This document shows positions 7,968-15,077 of a DNA stretch of 18,951 nt, piece by piece. This stretch comes from an uncultured Eggerthellaceae bacterium (GTDB lineage: Bacteria; Actinomycetota; Coriobacteriia; Coriobacteriales; Eggerthellaceae). Under the pieces are notes generated by a model. That model ran no database searches, was not told the origin of the DNA, and saw only the letters and a list, made by a program, of their open reading frames with translations. The position numbers and the translations under genes are program-made. Position 1 is the first letter of the stretch. Each line of letters starts with the position of its first letter. Location of the stretch: NCBI GenBank assembly GCA_946618265.1, contig CAMOLA010000039.1, positions 1-18,951 on the forward strand, given 5' to 3'.

Positions 7968-8165
7968 CTAATTGTCGCACTCTTCTCGCAAGATGAACGG
8001 GGTGCCGGCAGCTGCGAGCAACTCGAGCTCGTCGTCGCTGACGTCGCGTCCTTCTTCGCTTGAGCGGAGTATGGACAGGCAGCGCTGCAGGAGACTCTCG
8101 CAGAACCTCTCGGTTCCAATGGAGAAGTCTTGCTGCAAGATGAGCGATAACTCCTTCTCGTTCAT
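7968..8165 (-). CDS. Small leader-like peptide 1, candidate export substrate
   Basis: A 65-residue acidic peptide. Residues 1-40 look helical with hydrophobic positions (FSIGTERFCESLLQRCLSIL). Residues 41-54 read DVSDDELELLAAAG, which closely resembles the end of double-glycine-type leaders (acidic, ELxxLAxAG) that C39 peptidases recognise. Only 11 residues follow (TPFILREECDN, one Cys). Cleavage after AAAG would therefore release a very short core; otherwise the protein is a leader-derived regulator. The start chosen is ATG 8165, preceded by a modest purine-rich GTGGGG; in-frame ATGs at 8192 and 8246 have worse sites. It is convergent with the STAS gene and divergent from the histidine kinase, sharing 153 bp with it. 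I recognise no named family. Transport by the adjacent system is inferred from motif and position. Confidence 0.65.
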   Translation of the reverse strand: MNEKELSLILQQDFSIGTERFCESLLQRCLSILRSSEEGRDVSDDELELLAAAGTPFILREECDN

Positions 8166-8270
8166 GATAGACCCCACTCTTGTATCTAGCATTCCATATC
8201 TCGTGTTACGATTTCTTATACCGTTCTCAAGGTAAGCCTGTCTCACGGTTTCTTAGAATTGTAGATGATT

Positions 8271-8303
8271 GATGATACGTTACCTCAGAGGTAACGTATC
8301 ATC
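8271..8303. repeat. 15-bp palindrome directly before the kinase gene, copy A
   Basis: GATGATACGTTACCT (8271-8285), loop CAG, then its exact complement (8289-8303). The stem ends three bases before the AGGAG ribosome-binding site of the histidine kinase gene (8307-8311), so a folded RNA could affect its translation. A near-identical copy lies at 12408-12436, at the end of the MFS gene. It could be an operator, an RNA switch or a dispersed repeat. Confidence 0.9.
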
Positions 8304-8318
8304 GTGAGGAGCGCTGGC

Positions 8319-9611
8319 ATGTCGGGCGTGCGCGTGTTGAACATAGCGATCGAAATGTGGGGCGTCGTGTTCTGCGCTATCGGCATAGCATGCACCGTGC
8401 TGTTCGCGCGGGCCGATGATAGGCGCTATCGTAAGCAGATTGCGGTCATGTTCGCGATCGAGATGGTGTCTGCCGGCGGCGATGCTGCGGCGGGCGTGTT
8501 TCGCGGCCTTCCCGGAACTGTCGCCTGGATCGCCACTCATGTGGGCAACTTGGCGACGTTTCTCGCGTCGTATCTGCTGCTGGCCACGTTCGTGTCGTAT
8601 CTTTGCAATCGCTTGGGGGAGGACGATGGTCCGCAGCTCGAAGTTTGGAAGCGTATAGCGTGGGCGGTGCTGCTGGTCTGGTGCTTGCTAGCTGCCTCGG
8701 GCTTGTTCTACACGATCGACGAGGCCAACCTCTACAGGCGCTCCGATTGGTACTGGCTTGCGCAGGTCCCCGCCGTAATCATCAGCCTGGGCAACATGGC
8801 GGTTGTCTTGCGATACCGCAAGCAACTCGGGGGAACGGCCCTTGCTTGCATGCTGTTCTACACGATCGCACCTGTAATTGCTTCGTTGATGCAGATATAC
8901 GTGTATGGAATCAATTTTGTCGACGTAGTGGCTACGGTCGGGCTCATGGTGCTGTTCATGGAAATGCAAGTGCATTCGGCTCGCATGTTGCTGGAAACCA
9001 CCGAAGAAGTCGCGCAATCGCGGATCGAGGTGTCCGAGAGCCGCATTGCCGTCATGGTGTCGCAGATTCAACCGCATTTCCTGTTCAACACGCTCGATAG
9101 CATCTACTACCTCTGCGCAGAGGATCCGCAGCGGGCTCAGAAAGCCATCGACAACTTCTCGACGTACTTGCGTGCCAACCTGAACTCGCTCGATCAGACG
9201 GTTCCGGTTCCGATAGAAGCAGAGCTAGGCCATGTGCGCACGTATCTCGAGCTGGAGAAGATGTCGATGGAGGATTTGCTCGATTACGAGATCGATGCCG
9301 CAGCGACCGGGTTTTCCGTACCGGCTCTCTCGGTCCAAACGCTTGCGGAAAATGCCGTCAAGCACGGCGTGGGCAAGAAGGTCGGCGGCGGGCGTGTCGT
9401 CGTGCGCACGCGCGAGCGGAACGACTGCTACTTGGTGTCGGTCGTCGATGACGGGGTCGGCTTCGATGCGGAAACGGTGTTTGGCCGCGATCATCTGGGC
9501 ATCGAGAACACGAGGATGCGCTTGCGGTCCATGTGCGATGGCGCATTGGAGATAACCAGCACGCCAGGCCAGGGGACGTCGGCCGTCATGACCGTGCCGA
9601 AGTCCCGGTGA
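8319..9611 (+). CDS. Membrane sensor histidine kinase, LytS/YehU-like
   Basis: A 430-residue kinase that should sense an external or membrane signal and phosphorylate the response regulator at 10126-10914. The first 220 or so residues form about seven membrane helices with little outside the membrane, followed by a short coiled linker (about 220-245). The phosphoacceptor is His253 in the His_kinase-family motif QIQPHFLFNTLDS. ATP-binding motifs follow: N-box with Asn345 (LAENAVKHG), G1 DDGVGFD (377-383), then GIENTRMRL and a TPGQGT stretch. ATG 8319 is preferred because AGGAG at 8307-8311 is seven bases upstream; a GTG at 8304 is in frame but lacks a site. The gene sits between the two peptide genes and a palindrome abuts its ribosome-binding site. 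A peptide ligand is possible but unproven. Confidence 0.92.
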   Translation: MSGVRVLNIAIEMWGVVFCAIGIACTVLFARADDRRYRKQIAVMFAIEMVSAGGDAAAGVFRGLPGTVAWIATHVGNLATFLASYLLLATFVSYLCNRLGEDDGPQLEVWKRIAWAVLLVWCLLAASGLFYTIDEANLYRRSDWYWLAQVPAVIISLGNMAVVLRYRKQLGGTALACMLFYTIAPVIASLMQIYVYGINFVDVVATVGLMVLFMEMQVHSARMLLETTEEVAQSRIEVSESRIAVMVSQIQPHFLFNTLDSIYYLCAEDPQRAQKAIDNFSTYLRANLNSLDQTVPVPIEAELGHVRTYLELEKMSMEDLLDYEIDAAATGFSVPALSVQTLAENAVKHGVGKKVGGGRVVVRTRERNDCYLVSVVDDGVGFDAETVFGRDHLGIENTRMRLRSMCDGALEITSTPGQGTSAVMTVPKSR

Positions 9612-9652
9612 CGGCGGCGAGACGTGCGCTTTGCGGGGCGCGAACATGCAAA

Positions 9653-9677
9653 ACGGGCGACGCGATGCGCCGCCCGT
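9653..9677 (-). terminator. Terminator of the LysM-peptide gene
   Basis: ACGGGCG (9653-9659) pairs with CGCCCGT (9671-9677) around an 11-base loop. Read on the minus strand, the hairpin is followed by TTTTG, fitting intrinsic termination about 30 bases past the peptide stop codon. Confidence 0.5.
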
Positions 9678-9703
9678 CATAAAAGGGGACTGTCCCTTTT
9701 ATG
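9678..9703. terminator. A/T-flanked hairpin between kinase and LysM-peptide genes
   Basis: CATAAAAGGG (9678-9687) pairs with CCCTTTTATG (9694-9703), with one further G-U pair inside. It lies between convergent genes, ending three bases from the LysM-peptide stop, and plus-strand transcripts run into ATTTT after it. It probably ends the kinase mRNA. The AAAAGGGGACTGTCCCTTTT core is near-palindromic and may also be a repeated element. Confidence 0.6.
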
Positions 9704-9706
9704 ATT

Positions 9707-9910
9707 TTAGATGTTGATGACCCAGCCGATCTCGATGTGATCGGGGTTCTTGATGAGCCCCTTGTTCTTTGCCATGATGGCTTCGACTGACGTGCCGTGT
9801 TTGGCGGCCAAATCCCAGAGCGTATCGCCCTTCACGACTCTATGCTGGATGCCGCCGACTACTTCCTCGAGCTCGCCGTCGCTCAGTTCCTGAATGTTTT
9901 CATCCGTCAT
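9707..9910 (-). CDS. Double-glycine leader fused to a single LysM domain
   Basis: A 67-residue peptide in two clear parts. Residues 1-20 end in ELSDGELEEVVGG, a textbook double-glycine leader with the spaced hydrophobic positions and GG cleavage site read by C39 peptidase transporters. Residues 21-67 are a complete LysM fold: the opening VVKGDTLWDLAAKHG, then SVEAIMAKN and the closing NPDHIEIGWVINI. LysM domains bind N-acetylglucosamine in peptidoglycan. Cleavage after Gly20 would release a 47-residue free LysM domain. The start is ATG 9910 because GGAG lies six bases upstream and it places the leader at the N-terminus; longer in-frame starts add unrelated residues. There is no Sec signal, anchor or catalytic domain. 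It is convergent with the kinase and divergent from the response regulator. Export by the system at 2563-7495 is inferred. It may be a bacteriocin, wall-binding signal or wall-remodelling factor. Confidence 0.88.
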   Translation of the reverse strand: MTDENIQELSDGELEEVVGGIQHRVVKGDTLWDLAAKHGTSVEAIMAKNKGLIKNPDHIEIGWVINI

Positions 9911-10029
9911 TTTGTGCTCCAATCGATCGGTGTTTCCGCGCTTTGTCGGCGCGTCTCGTGTAATACTACGCGCTATCAGTTGCGGCTGTCCCAAGATGAG
10001 GTATCGATTGGGCTACTGTTGCCATGCCG

Positions 10030-10084
10030 TTATCAACGCGTTCACGAAAGTGGATTATCAACCAGGTTGCTTGACCCGTGATAA
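10030..10084. promoter_or_regulatory. TTATCAAC direct repeats in the LysM-peptide/regulator intergenic region
   Basis: TTATCAAC occurs at 10030-10037 and again at 10055-10062, 25 bases apart. The inverted half TGATAA lies at 10079-10084. They sit in the 215-bp region between the divergent LysM-peptide and response-regulator genes. SARP-type regulators often bind short direct repeats, so these are candidate sites for the regulator next door. The repeats are short and could be chance. Confidence 0.3.
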
Positions 10085-10125
10085 GATGGGGTGCAAATGA
10101 TGGGTGCCTGATTGCGTGAGGAGGC

Positions 10126-10914
10126 ATGGCGGTGAAGGTTCTTGCCGTAGACGATAAGCCAATGCCGCGCAGGGCTCTCGTGAGCGCCGTCCGCGAAGCC
10201 GATCCAGATGCCGAGGTGACCGCTTGCGCGAGTGCCGAAGAAGTGCTGGCCTTATCCGATCTCGGTAGCTATCAGGTTGCGTTCATCGACATCGACATGC
10301 CGGGCAAAAATGGCATTCAGCTCGCACGCGAGCTGAAGGTGTTGCAGCCGACGCTCAACATCGTGTTCGCGACGGGCTATGGCGAGTACATGGCCGACGC
10401 CTTCGAGCTGCATAGCTCAGGGTATCTGATGAAGCCCATCACGCCCGACAAGGTGCGCAAGGAGCTTGAAGATTTGCGCCATCCGCTGACTTGGAGCTCT
10501 GCCGGCCGCATCGTCGTCCAGTGCTTCGGCGATTTCGAGGTATTCGTCGATGGCGAACCCCTTCCGTTCGAGCGCGCCAAGACGAAGGAGCTGTTCGCTT
10601 ATCTCGTAGACCGGCGCGGCGCAACATGCACGATGGGCGATATCGAGGCGGTGTTTTGGGAGGACCGTGCGGGTTCGACGTCGCAGCGCTCCTATATTCG
10701 AACGCTCGTGGCGGACATGAGGGCTACGTTCGAGTCACGCGGGCTTGGCGATGTCGTGGTGAAGCATCGTGGGGTCGTCGGGATTCGGCAAGACGCCATC
10801 GAGTGCGACTACTATGCGTTCCTGGCGGGCGACCCGATTGCCATCGCGGCGTTCCGCGGCGAATACATGCGCCAATACTCATGGGCGGAAATGACGCTGG
10901 CACGGCTCGTATAG
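10126..10914 (+). CDS. Response regulator with SARP/BTAD-like output domain
   Basis: A 262-residue regulator. The receiver domain (about 1-118) has the acidic pair Asp9-Asp10, phosphoacceptor Asp55 (AFIDIDMPG), Thr83 and Lys103 (LMKPITP), all as expected for an active receiver. From about 129 a winged-helix domain of the OmpR/SARP type follows (VQCFGDFEVFVDGEPL, RAKTKELFAYLVDRRG, and IRTLVADMRATFESRG), with a short tail and no tetratricopeptide region. LytS-type kinases usually work with LytTR regulators, so this output domain is unusual. ATG 10126 is used, but GTG 10132 (MKVLAVDD) is better spaced from the AGGAGG ending at 10124. It is divergent from the LysM-peptide gene. The kinase gene lies upstream on the same strand, separated only by that peptide gene, so the three form a likely regulatory unit. 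Confidence 0.9.
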   Translation: MAVKVLAVDDKPMPRRALVSAVREADPDAEVTACASAEEVLALSDLGSYQVAFIDIDMPGKNGIQLARELKVLQPTLNIVFATGYGEYMADAFELHSSGYLMKPITPDKVRKELEDLRHPLTWSSAGRIVVQCFGDFEVFVDGEPLPFERAKTKELFAYLVDRRGATCTMGDIEAVFWEDRAGSTSQRSYIRTLVADMRATFESRGLGDVVVKHRGVVGIRQDAIECDYYAFLAGDPIAIAAFRGEYMRQYSWAEMTLARLV

Positions 10915-10923
10915 CCTTGGCTC

Positions 10924-10987
10924 GCGAAACAGGTCTCCATGGTAACCGTTTCACAGGTGAAACGGTTACCATGGAGACCTGTTTCGC
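10924..10987. repeat. 64-bp palindrome between response regulator and MFS gene
   Basis: Two perfectly complementary 31-base arms (10924-10954 and 10957-10987) are separated by only AG. The arms contain CCATGGTAACCGTTTCAC and its complement. It begins nine bases after the regulator stop codon. An in-frame ATG for the downstream frame lies in the right arm at 10971 but lacks a ribosome-binding site. No T-tract follows, so a simple terminator is unlikely. It could be an operator, an attenuator or a mobile palindromic repeat. Confidence 0.95.
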
Positions 10988-11021
10988 CAAATTGGAAGGT
11001 GCGGTTGGACAATTGGCAGCT

Positions 11022-12410
11022 ATGGAAAACAGAAACGACAAGTTGGGAATAATGCTCGCGATCTACCTCGTGGGGCTGCTCGTCGGCGGACTGTACGTCG
11101 GCATGGTGTCGCCGGCGCGAACGGTCGTGCAAGCCGACTTCGGAATAGACGGCACGGTTGGCATCTGGATGATCAACATCTACACGCTCTTCTATGCGGC
11201 GCTCATTCCGATACTAGGCAAGATAGCCGACCGCGTTGGGCGCAAGCGCGTATTCGCGATATGCGTGGGCATCTTCTGCGTAGGTGCCGCTCTTTGCGGG
11301 TTGTCCCAGTCGTTCGGGGGCTTCGGCTTGCTGCTCGTGGGGCGCGTGGCCCAGGCGGCGGGGGCGGGCGGCATGATTCCCGTGGCCAATGCGGAGATCG
11401 GAACGTCGTTCCCGCCCGAGAAACGCGGCATGGCGCTCGGCATGGCGGCTGCCGTCATGGGCGTGTCCAATGTATTCGGCGCAGCGGCGGGCAGCGCGGT
11501 GGTCGGCGCGTTCGGCGTCGAGCATTGGCCGTACATGTTCTACCTGTGCATTCCGTTCTGCATCGCCATCATTGCGGGCGCCGTGGCGTTTTTGCCGGAT
11601 TCACGGCACGGCGCATCGGATGGAAGCGAGCCGCGAAAGCCCATGGACATCGCCGGGTCGGTGCTGTTCACGGCGTTCGTGCTGTTGCTGCTTTTGGGCG
11701 TGAAGGGGCTTGACTTCACGGCGCTCGGCGATTCGGTCGCTCGCATTGGCACGTGGCTTCCGCTTGTCGGAGCCATCGTCATCTTGCCGCTGTTCCGGCA
11801 GGTGGAGAAGCGCGCGGCCGATCCCGTGTTTCATCTGGAGTATTTTCACAGCCGCGCTATCGTCATCACGATGATCGTGTCGTTTTTCATTGGTTGCTTC
11901 GTCATCTCGCTCGTGCTCGTGCCCGAGCTTGCGGAATACGCGATGGGCGATCCGCTCGGGTCGGGTGGGTACTACGTGATGGCCATCGGCATCACGTCGT
12001 TCGTCACGACGCCCGTTGGCGGCAAAATCATAGACAAGGTGGGGCCGAAGCCGGTTCTGATGGGCGGCCTTGCCGTCTCCATCGCGGGCCTGCTGTACCT
12101 GGCGTTCGTGGCGGTTGCGGCCCCGAGCGTGATGACGCTCGTCATGGGGCTCGCCATCGTAGGAGCCGGCATGGGGTTTGCCATGGGAGCGCCGACGAAC
12201 TACATGATTTTGGAAAACACCAACAAGGAAGAGAGCACGTCGGCCATCGCGACGATCACGCTCATTCGCCAGATCGGCACGTCGATCGCGCCCGCCCTGT
12301 TCGTGGGGCTCATAGCGTCGACGCCCGGTTTGGCGGGCTACCAGCAGATGCTGCTCTGCGTGGCGGTTTTCAACGCATGCGCGCTCGTTACGATGCTGTT
12401 CTACAAGTGA
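11022..12410 (+). CDS. MFS efflux transporter, DHA2 (14-helix) type
   Basis: A 462-residue membrane protein with about 14 hydrophobic segments, fitting proton-driven drug or metabolite exporters of the QacA/EmrB group. Motif A, GKILDR-like GKIADRVGRKR, is at 66-76. A glycine-rich stretch resembling motif C of exporters (MGVSNVFGAAAGSAVVG) follows in the fifth helix. The start is uncertain: ATG 11022 (MENRNDK) lies just before the first helix but has only a weak ribosome-binding site; ATG 10971 inside the palindrome adds 17 residues without a better site. It lies 107 bp after the response-regulator gene, with the 64-bp palindrome between them. It may be a regulated exporter, or self-protection against the locus product; the sequence does not say which. 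Confidence 0.9.
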   Translation: MENRNDKLGIMLAIYLVGLLVGGLYVGMVSPARTVVQADFGIDGTVGIWMINIYTLFYAALIPILGKIADRVGRKRVFAICVGIFCVGAALCGLSQSFGGFGLLLVGRVAQAAGAGGMIPVANAEIGTSFPPEKRGMALGMAAAVMGVSNVFGAAAGSAVVGAFGVEHWPYMFYLCIPFCIAIIAGAVAFLPDSRHGASDGSEPRKPMDIAGSVLFTAFVLLLLLGVKGLDFTALGDSVARIGTWLPLVGAIVILPLFRQVEKRAADPVFHLEYFHSRAIVITMIVSFFIGCFVISLVLVPELAEYAMGDPLGSGGYYVMAIGITSFVTTPVGGKIIDKVGPKPVLMGGLAVSIAGLLYLAFVAVAAPSVMTLVMGLAIVGAGMGFAMGAPTNYMILENTNKEESTSAIATITLIRQIGTSIAPALFVGLIASTPGLAGYQQMLLCVAVFNACALVTMLFYK

Positions 12411-12436
12411 TACAGTACCTCAGAGGTAATGTATCA
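12408..12436. repeat. Palindrome overlapping the MFS stop codon, copy B
   Basis: A 13-base arm (12408-12420), loop CAG, and a complementary arm (12424-12436) with one mismatch (12415/12429). The left arm begins with the TGA stop codon of the MFS gene. The sequence from CAGAGGTAA to TATCATCG matches copy A at 8271-8303 with one substitution, so the two are a repeat pair at either end of the kinase-to-MFS block. Confidence 0.88.
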
Positions 12437-12631
12437 TCGGGGGCCGCGTGCTCCGTTCAGCGACTCTTTTTGCCCCATTTCGCGACAGAAACAGCCGTCC
12501 GTCGATGCAATGCGAGTTGTCGAACGCGTTAAGCGTGGCGTACCCATACAATACGTCCTATCCATTTCAAGATGCTGTCCGCGTCCGCAGCTGGGCAAGC
12601 CTGTTTCCGAGTGTATTGAAAGGGGCCTCTC

Positions 12632-13648
12632 GTGCAAGATTTCATTTACTCCATCGTCGAACGCGCAAGGTTGTCGATCAAGACCATCGTTTTGCCGGAG
12701 GGCGATGACCCGAGGACGCTCAAGGCGGCCGAGAAGATTCTCAAAGACGGCATCGCGAACCTCGTCATCTTGGGCGACGCCGATGCGATTAGCAAAACCG
12801 GTTACAACTTGGAGAAGGCGCGTATCATCGATCCGCGATACTATTCCGAAAGCGAAGAGCTTGCGAACAAGCTGTACGAGATTCGCAAGGCCAAGGGCAT
12901 GACGATCGAAAAGGCGCGCGAACTCATCAAGGACGTCATGTACCTCGGCGTCATGTTGGTCAAGGTGGGCGAGGTCGACGGCATGGTGGCAGGTGCCACT
13001 CACTACACCGCCGACGTGCTGCGCCCTAGTTTGCAGATCCTCAAAACCGCACCTGGTTCGAAGCTCGTGAGCTCGTTCTTCATCATGTGCGTCCCTGATT
13101 GCAACTTGGGTTCGCACGGCACGTTCCTGTATTCGGACTGCGGTCTCGTGATCAACCCGACTCCAGAAGAGCTTGCGAACATCGCCATATCATCGGCCGA
13201 TTCGTTCCGTGCGCTCGTCGGCGCCAAGCCCCAGGTCGCGATGATTTCTCATTCCACGATGGGATCTGCCACCAACGACGATGCCAAAAAAGTTGCCGAG
13301 GCGACCGCGATCGCGAAGGAGCTGGCACCCGACTTGTCCCTTGACGGCGAGATGCAGGTCGATGCGGCGATCATCCCCGAAATCGGCGAGATGAAGGCTC
13401 CCGACTCCAGCGTCGCAGGTCGCGCCAACGTGCTCATCTTCCCCGACCTCGATTCGGGCAGCGTGGCGTACAAGCTGACGCAGCGCCTTGCGAATGCCGA
13501 GGCGTACGGCCCGATTCTTCAGGGCATCGCCGCGCCGGTGAACGATCTGTCGCGTGGCTGCGTTGCGCGCGACATCTACGGTGTCGTCGCCATTACCTGC
13601 GTGCAGGCGCAGATTGCCGAAAAGCAGAGGGCGGAACAGCAAAACTAG
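12632..13648 (+). CDS. pta: Phosphate acetyltransferase
   Basis: A 338-residue cytoplasmic enzyme converting acetyl-CoA and phosphate to acetyl phosphate and CoA. It is the short, single-domain form, with the usual length of about 330. Recognisable motifs are IVLPEGDDPRTLKAAEK near the N-terminus, VDGMVAGATHYTADVLRP, SHSTMGSATN, DGEMQVDAA and the C-terminal FPDLDSGSVAYKLTQRL. The start is GTG 12632, with AAGGGG about six bases upstream. The upstream 221 bp contain repeat copy B and a TACAAT at 12547-12552 that could be a -10 box, but no matching -35. The gene is convergent with ackA, which uses its product, so the pair shares a terminator rather than an operon. Confidence 0.96.
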   Translation: MQDFIYSIVERARLSIKTIVLPEGDDPRTLKAAEKILKDGIANLVILGDADAISKTGYNLEKARIIDPRYYSESEELANKLYEIRKAKGMTIEKARELIKDVMYLGVMLVKVGEVDGMVAGATHYTADVLRPSLQILKTAPGSKLVSSFFIMCVPDCNLGSHGTFLYSDCGLVINPTPEELANIAISSADSFRALVGAKPQVAMISHSTMGSATNDDAKKVAEATAIAKELAPDLSLDGEMQVDAAIIPEIGEMKAPDSSVAGRANVLIFPDLDSGSVAYKLTQRLANAEAYGPILQGIAAPVNDLSRGCVARDIYGVVAITCVQAQIAEKQRAEQQN

Positions 13649-13681
13649 GGTTTTGGCAGAGCAATACGTGATTCCTGGCAA

Positions 13682-13716
13682 AAAAAGCTGGCGCCCGCGA
13701 AGGGCGCCAGCTTTTT
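13682..13716. terminator. Strong two-way terminator between pta and ackA
   Basis: A perfect 15-bp stem: five A, then GCTGGCGCCC (13687-13696), a five-base loop and the complement ending in five T (13702-13716). The GC-rich stem with A and T tracts on either side would terminate both converging transcripts. Confidence 0.95.
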
Positions 13717-13751
13717 CATTTCCCTGGATTATGCGCGATGCTGCCAGGTGA

Positions 13752-14993
13752 TTAGAAGAACAGCAGGCTCTCGTCGTAGTTCATTTCGGGGTCGGCGATG
13801 AGGTCGTGGACCAGTTCGTACGTGTCGCGGGCGATCATGAGCTCTTCGTCAGTGGGGATGATGACGATCAGCACCTCGGAATCGTCCGTCGAAATCTCGC
13901 GCTCGCGCGGTCCCTGGCGGTTTTTCTCGTAGTCCAGCTTGATGCCCATCGTCTGCAGACCCGCAAATATCATGCGGCGCATCTTGACGGAGTTCTCGCC
14001 GACGCCACCAGTCAGCACGATGCAGTCGACGCCGCCCATGACAGCGATGTACTGGCCGATATAGCGCTTGGCCGAATTCGCGTACATCTCGATGGCGAGC
14101 AGCGCGCGCTCGTTGCCGTGATCGGCCTGTTCGTCGACGTTACGCAGGTCGTTGCTTATGCCAGAGATGCCGTAGAGCCCCGACTTCTTGTTCAGGATAT
14201 CGTCCATTTCCTTGGCGCTCAGGCCTTCTTTGTCCATGAGGTACGTGACCACGGCAGGGTCGATGGAGCCGCAGCGCGTGCCCATCATGAGGCCGTCGAG
14301 CGGCGTGAGGCCCATGGACGTATCGACGGCCACGCCATGGTCGATGGCCGAGATGGAACAACCGTTGCCAAGGTGGCAGGTGATGAGCTTGAGGTCGCGG
14401 AGGTCTTCGTCGAGAAGGTCGGCCGCGCGTTCGGCGATGTAACGATGCGAAGTGCCATGGGCGCCGTACTTCCGGATGGCGTACTTTTCGTAGTACTCGT
14501 AAGGGATGGGGTACATGTAGGCCTTCGGCGGAAGTGACTGGTAGAACGACGTGTCGAACACGGCGACCATAGGCGTGTCGGGCATGTGGTGCTGGCAACC
14601 GCGGATGCCCATGATGGCGGCCTTGTTGTGCAGGGGCGCGAGCTCGGCCATCTCGTCGATCTTGGCGATGACGTCTTCGTCGATGATGACGGAGCGGTCG
14701 AAGTACTTGCCGCCCTGGACGATGCGGTGGCCGACGGCGTCGATCTCGTCGAGCGAGTCGATCGCCTTCGTGGGACCGCTCGTCAGCGCTTCGAGCACGA
14801 GGGCGACGGCATGGTCGTGGTCGGGCATGGGGGTGTGGATGCATACCTCGTTCGCGTCGAGACCGTGCTTGTGCATGGCCTCGTCGGAGCCGACGCGATC
14901 GCAGAGCCCCTTAGCGAGCAGCTCTTGAGTTTCGACGTTGATGAGCTGGTATTTCAGCGAAGACGAACCGGCGTTGATTACGAGAACATTCAT
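13752..14993 (-). CDS. ackA: Acetate kinase
   Basis: A 413-residue cytoplasmic kinase making acetate and ATP from acetyl phosphate and ADP, the energy-conserving step of acetate fermentation. Motifs of the family are present in order: VLVINAGSSSLKYQL at the N-terminus, FDTSFYQSLP, GAHGTSHRYI, HLGNGCSISAIDHG, DTSMGLTPLDGLMMGTRCG, and LTGGVGENS near the C-terminus. The length is slightly above the usual 400. The start is ATG 14993 with AGGAGG a few bases upstream. Candidate promoter elements on the minus strand are TTGCAC (15046-15051) with TAGACG (15024-15029) or TAAAAT (15029-15034); neither pair is convincing. The upstream region carries a long inverted repeat from 15078. It forms the Pta-Ack pathway with the converging gene at 12632. 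Confidence 0.97.
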   Translation of the reverse strand: MNVLVINAGSSSLKYQLINVETQELLAKGLCDRVGSDEAMHKHGLDANEVCIHTPMPDHDHAVALVLEALTSGPTKAIDSLDEIDAVGHRIVQGGKYFDRSVIIDEDVIAKIDEMAELAPLHNKAAIMGIRGCQHHMPDTPMVAVFDTSFYQSLPPKAYMYPIPYEYYEKYAIRKYGAHGTSHRYIAERAADLLDEDLRDLKLITCHLGNGCSISAIDHGVAVDTSMGLTPLDGLMMGTRCGSIDPAVVTYLMDKEGLSAKEMDDILNKKSGLYGISGISNDLRNVDEQADHGNERALLAIEMYANSAKRYIGQYIAVMGGVDCIVLTGGVGENSVKMRRMIFAGLQTMGIKLDYEKNRQGPREREISTDDSEVLIVIIPTDEELMIARDTYELVHDLIADPEMNYDESLLFF

Positions 14994-15077
14994 AGGTGCC
15001 CTCCTGCTGCTTTTTGACTTAAGCGTCTATTTTACCTAGCCGATTGTGCAAATTGTAGATGTGAGCGTTCGCATTCG

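Noticed and set aside
10491..11021. N-terminal extension of the MFS frame by 177 codons
   Set aside because: The extension overlaps the response regulator in another frame and crosses the 64-bp palindrome. Its sequence is not membrane-like; transporter similarity begins near 11022.
8271..12436. CRISPR array or att-site pair
   Set aside because: There are only two copies 4 kb apart, they are palindromic, and no integrase, cas gene or spacer pattern is present.
12411..12631. tRNA or riboswitch before pta
   Set aside because: No cloverleaf, CCA end or known aptamer motif was seen; only the palindrome copy and a lone TACAAT.
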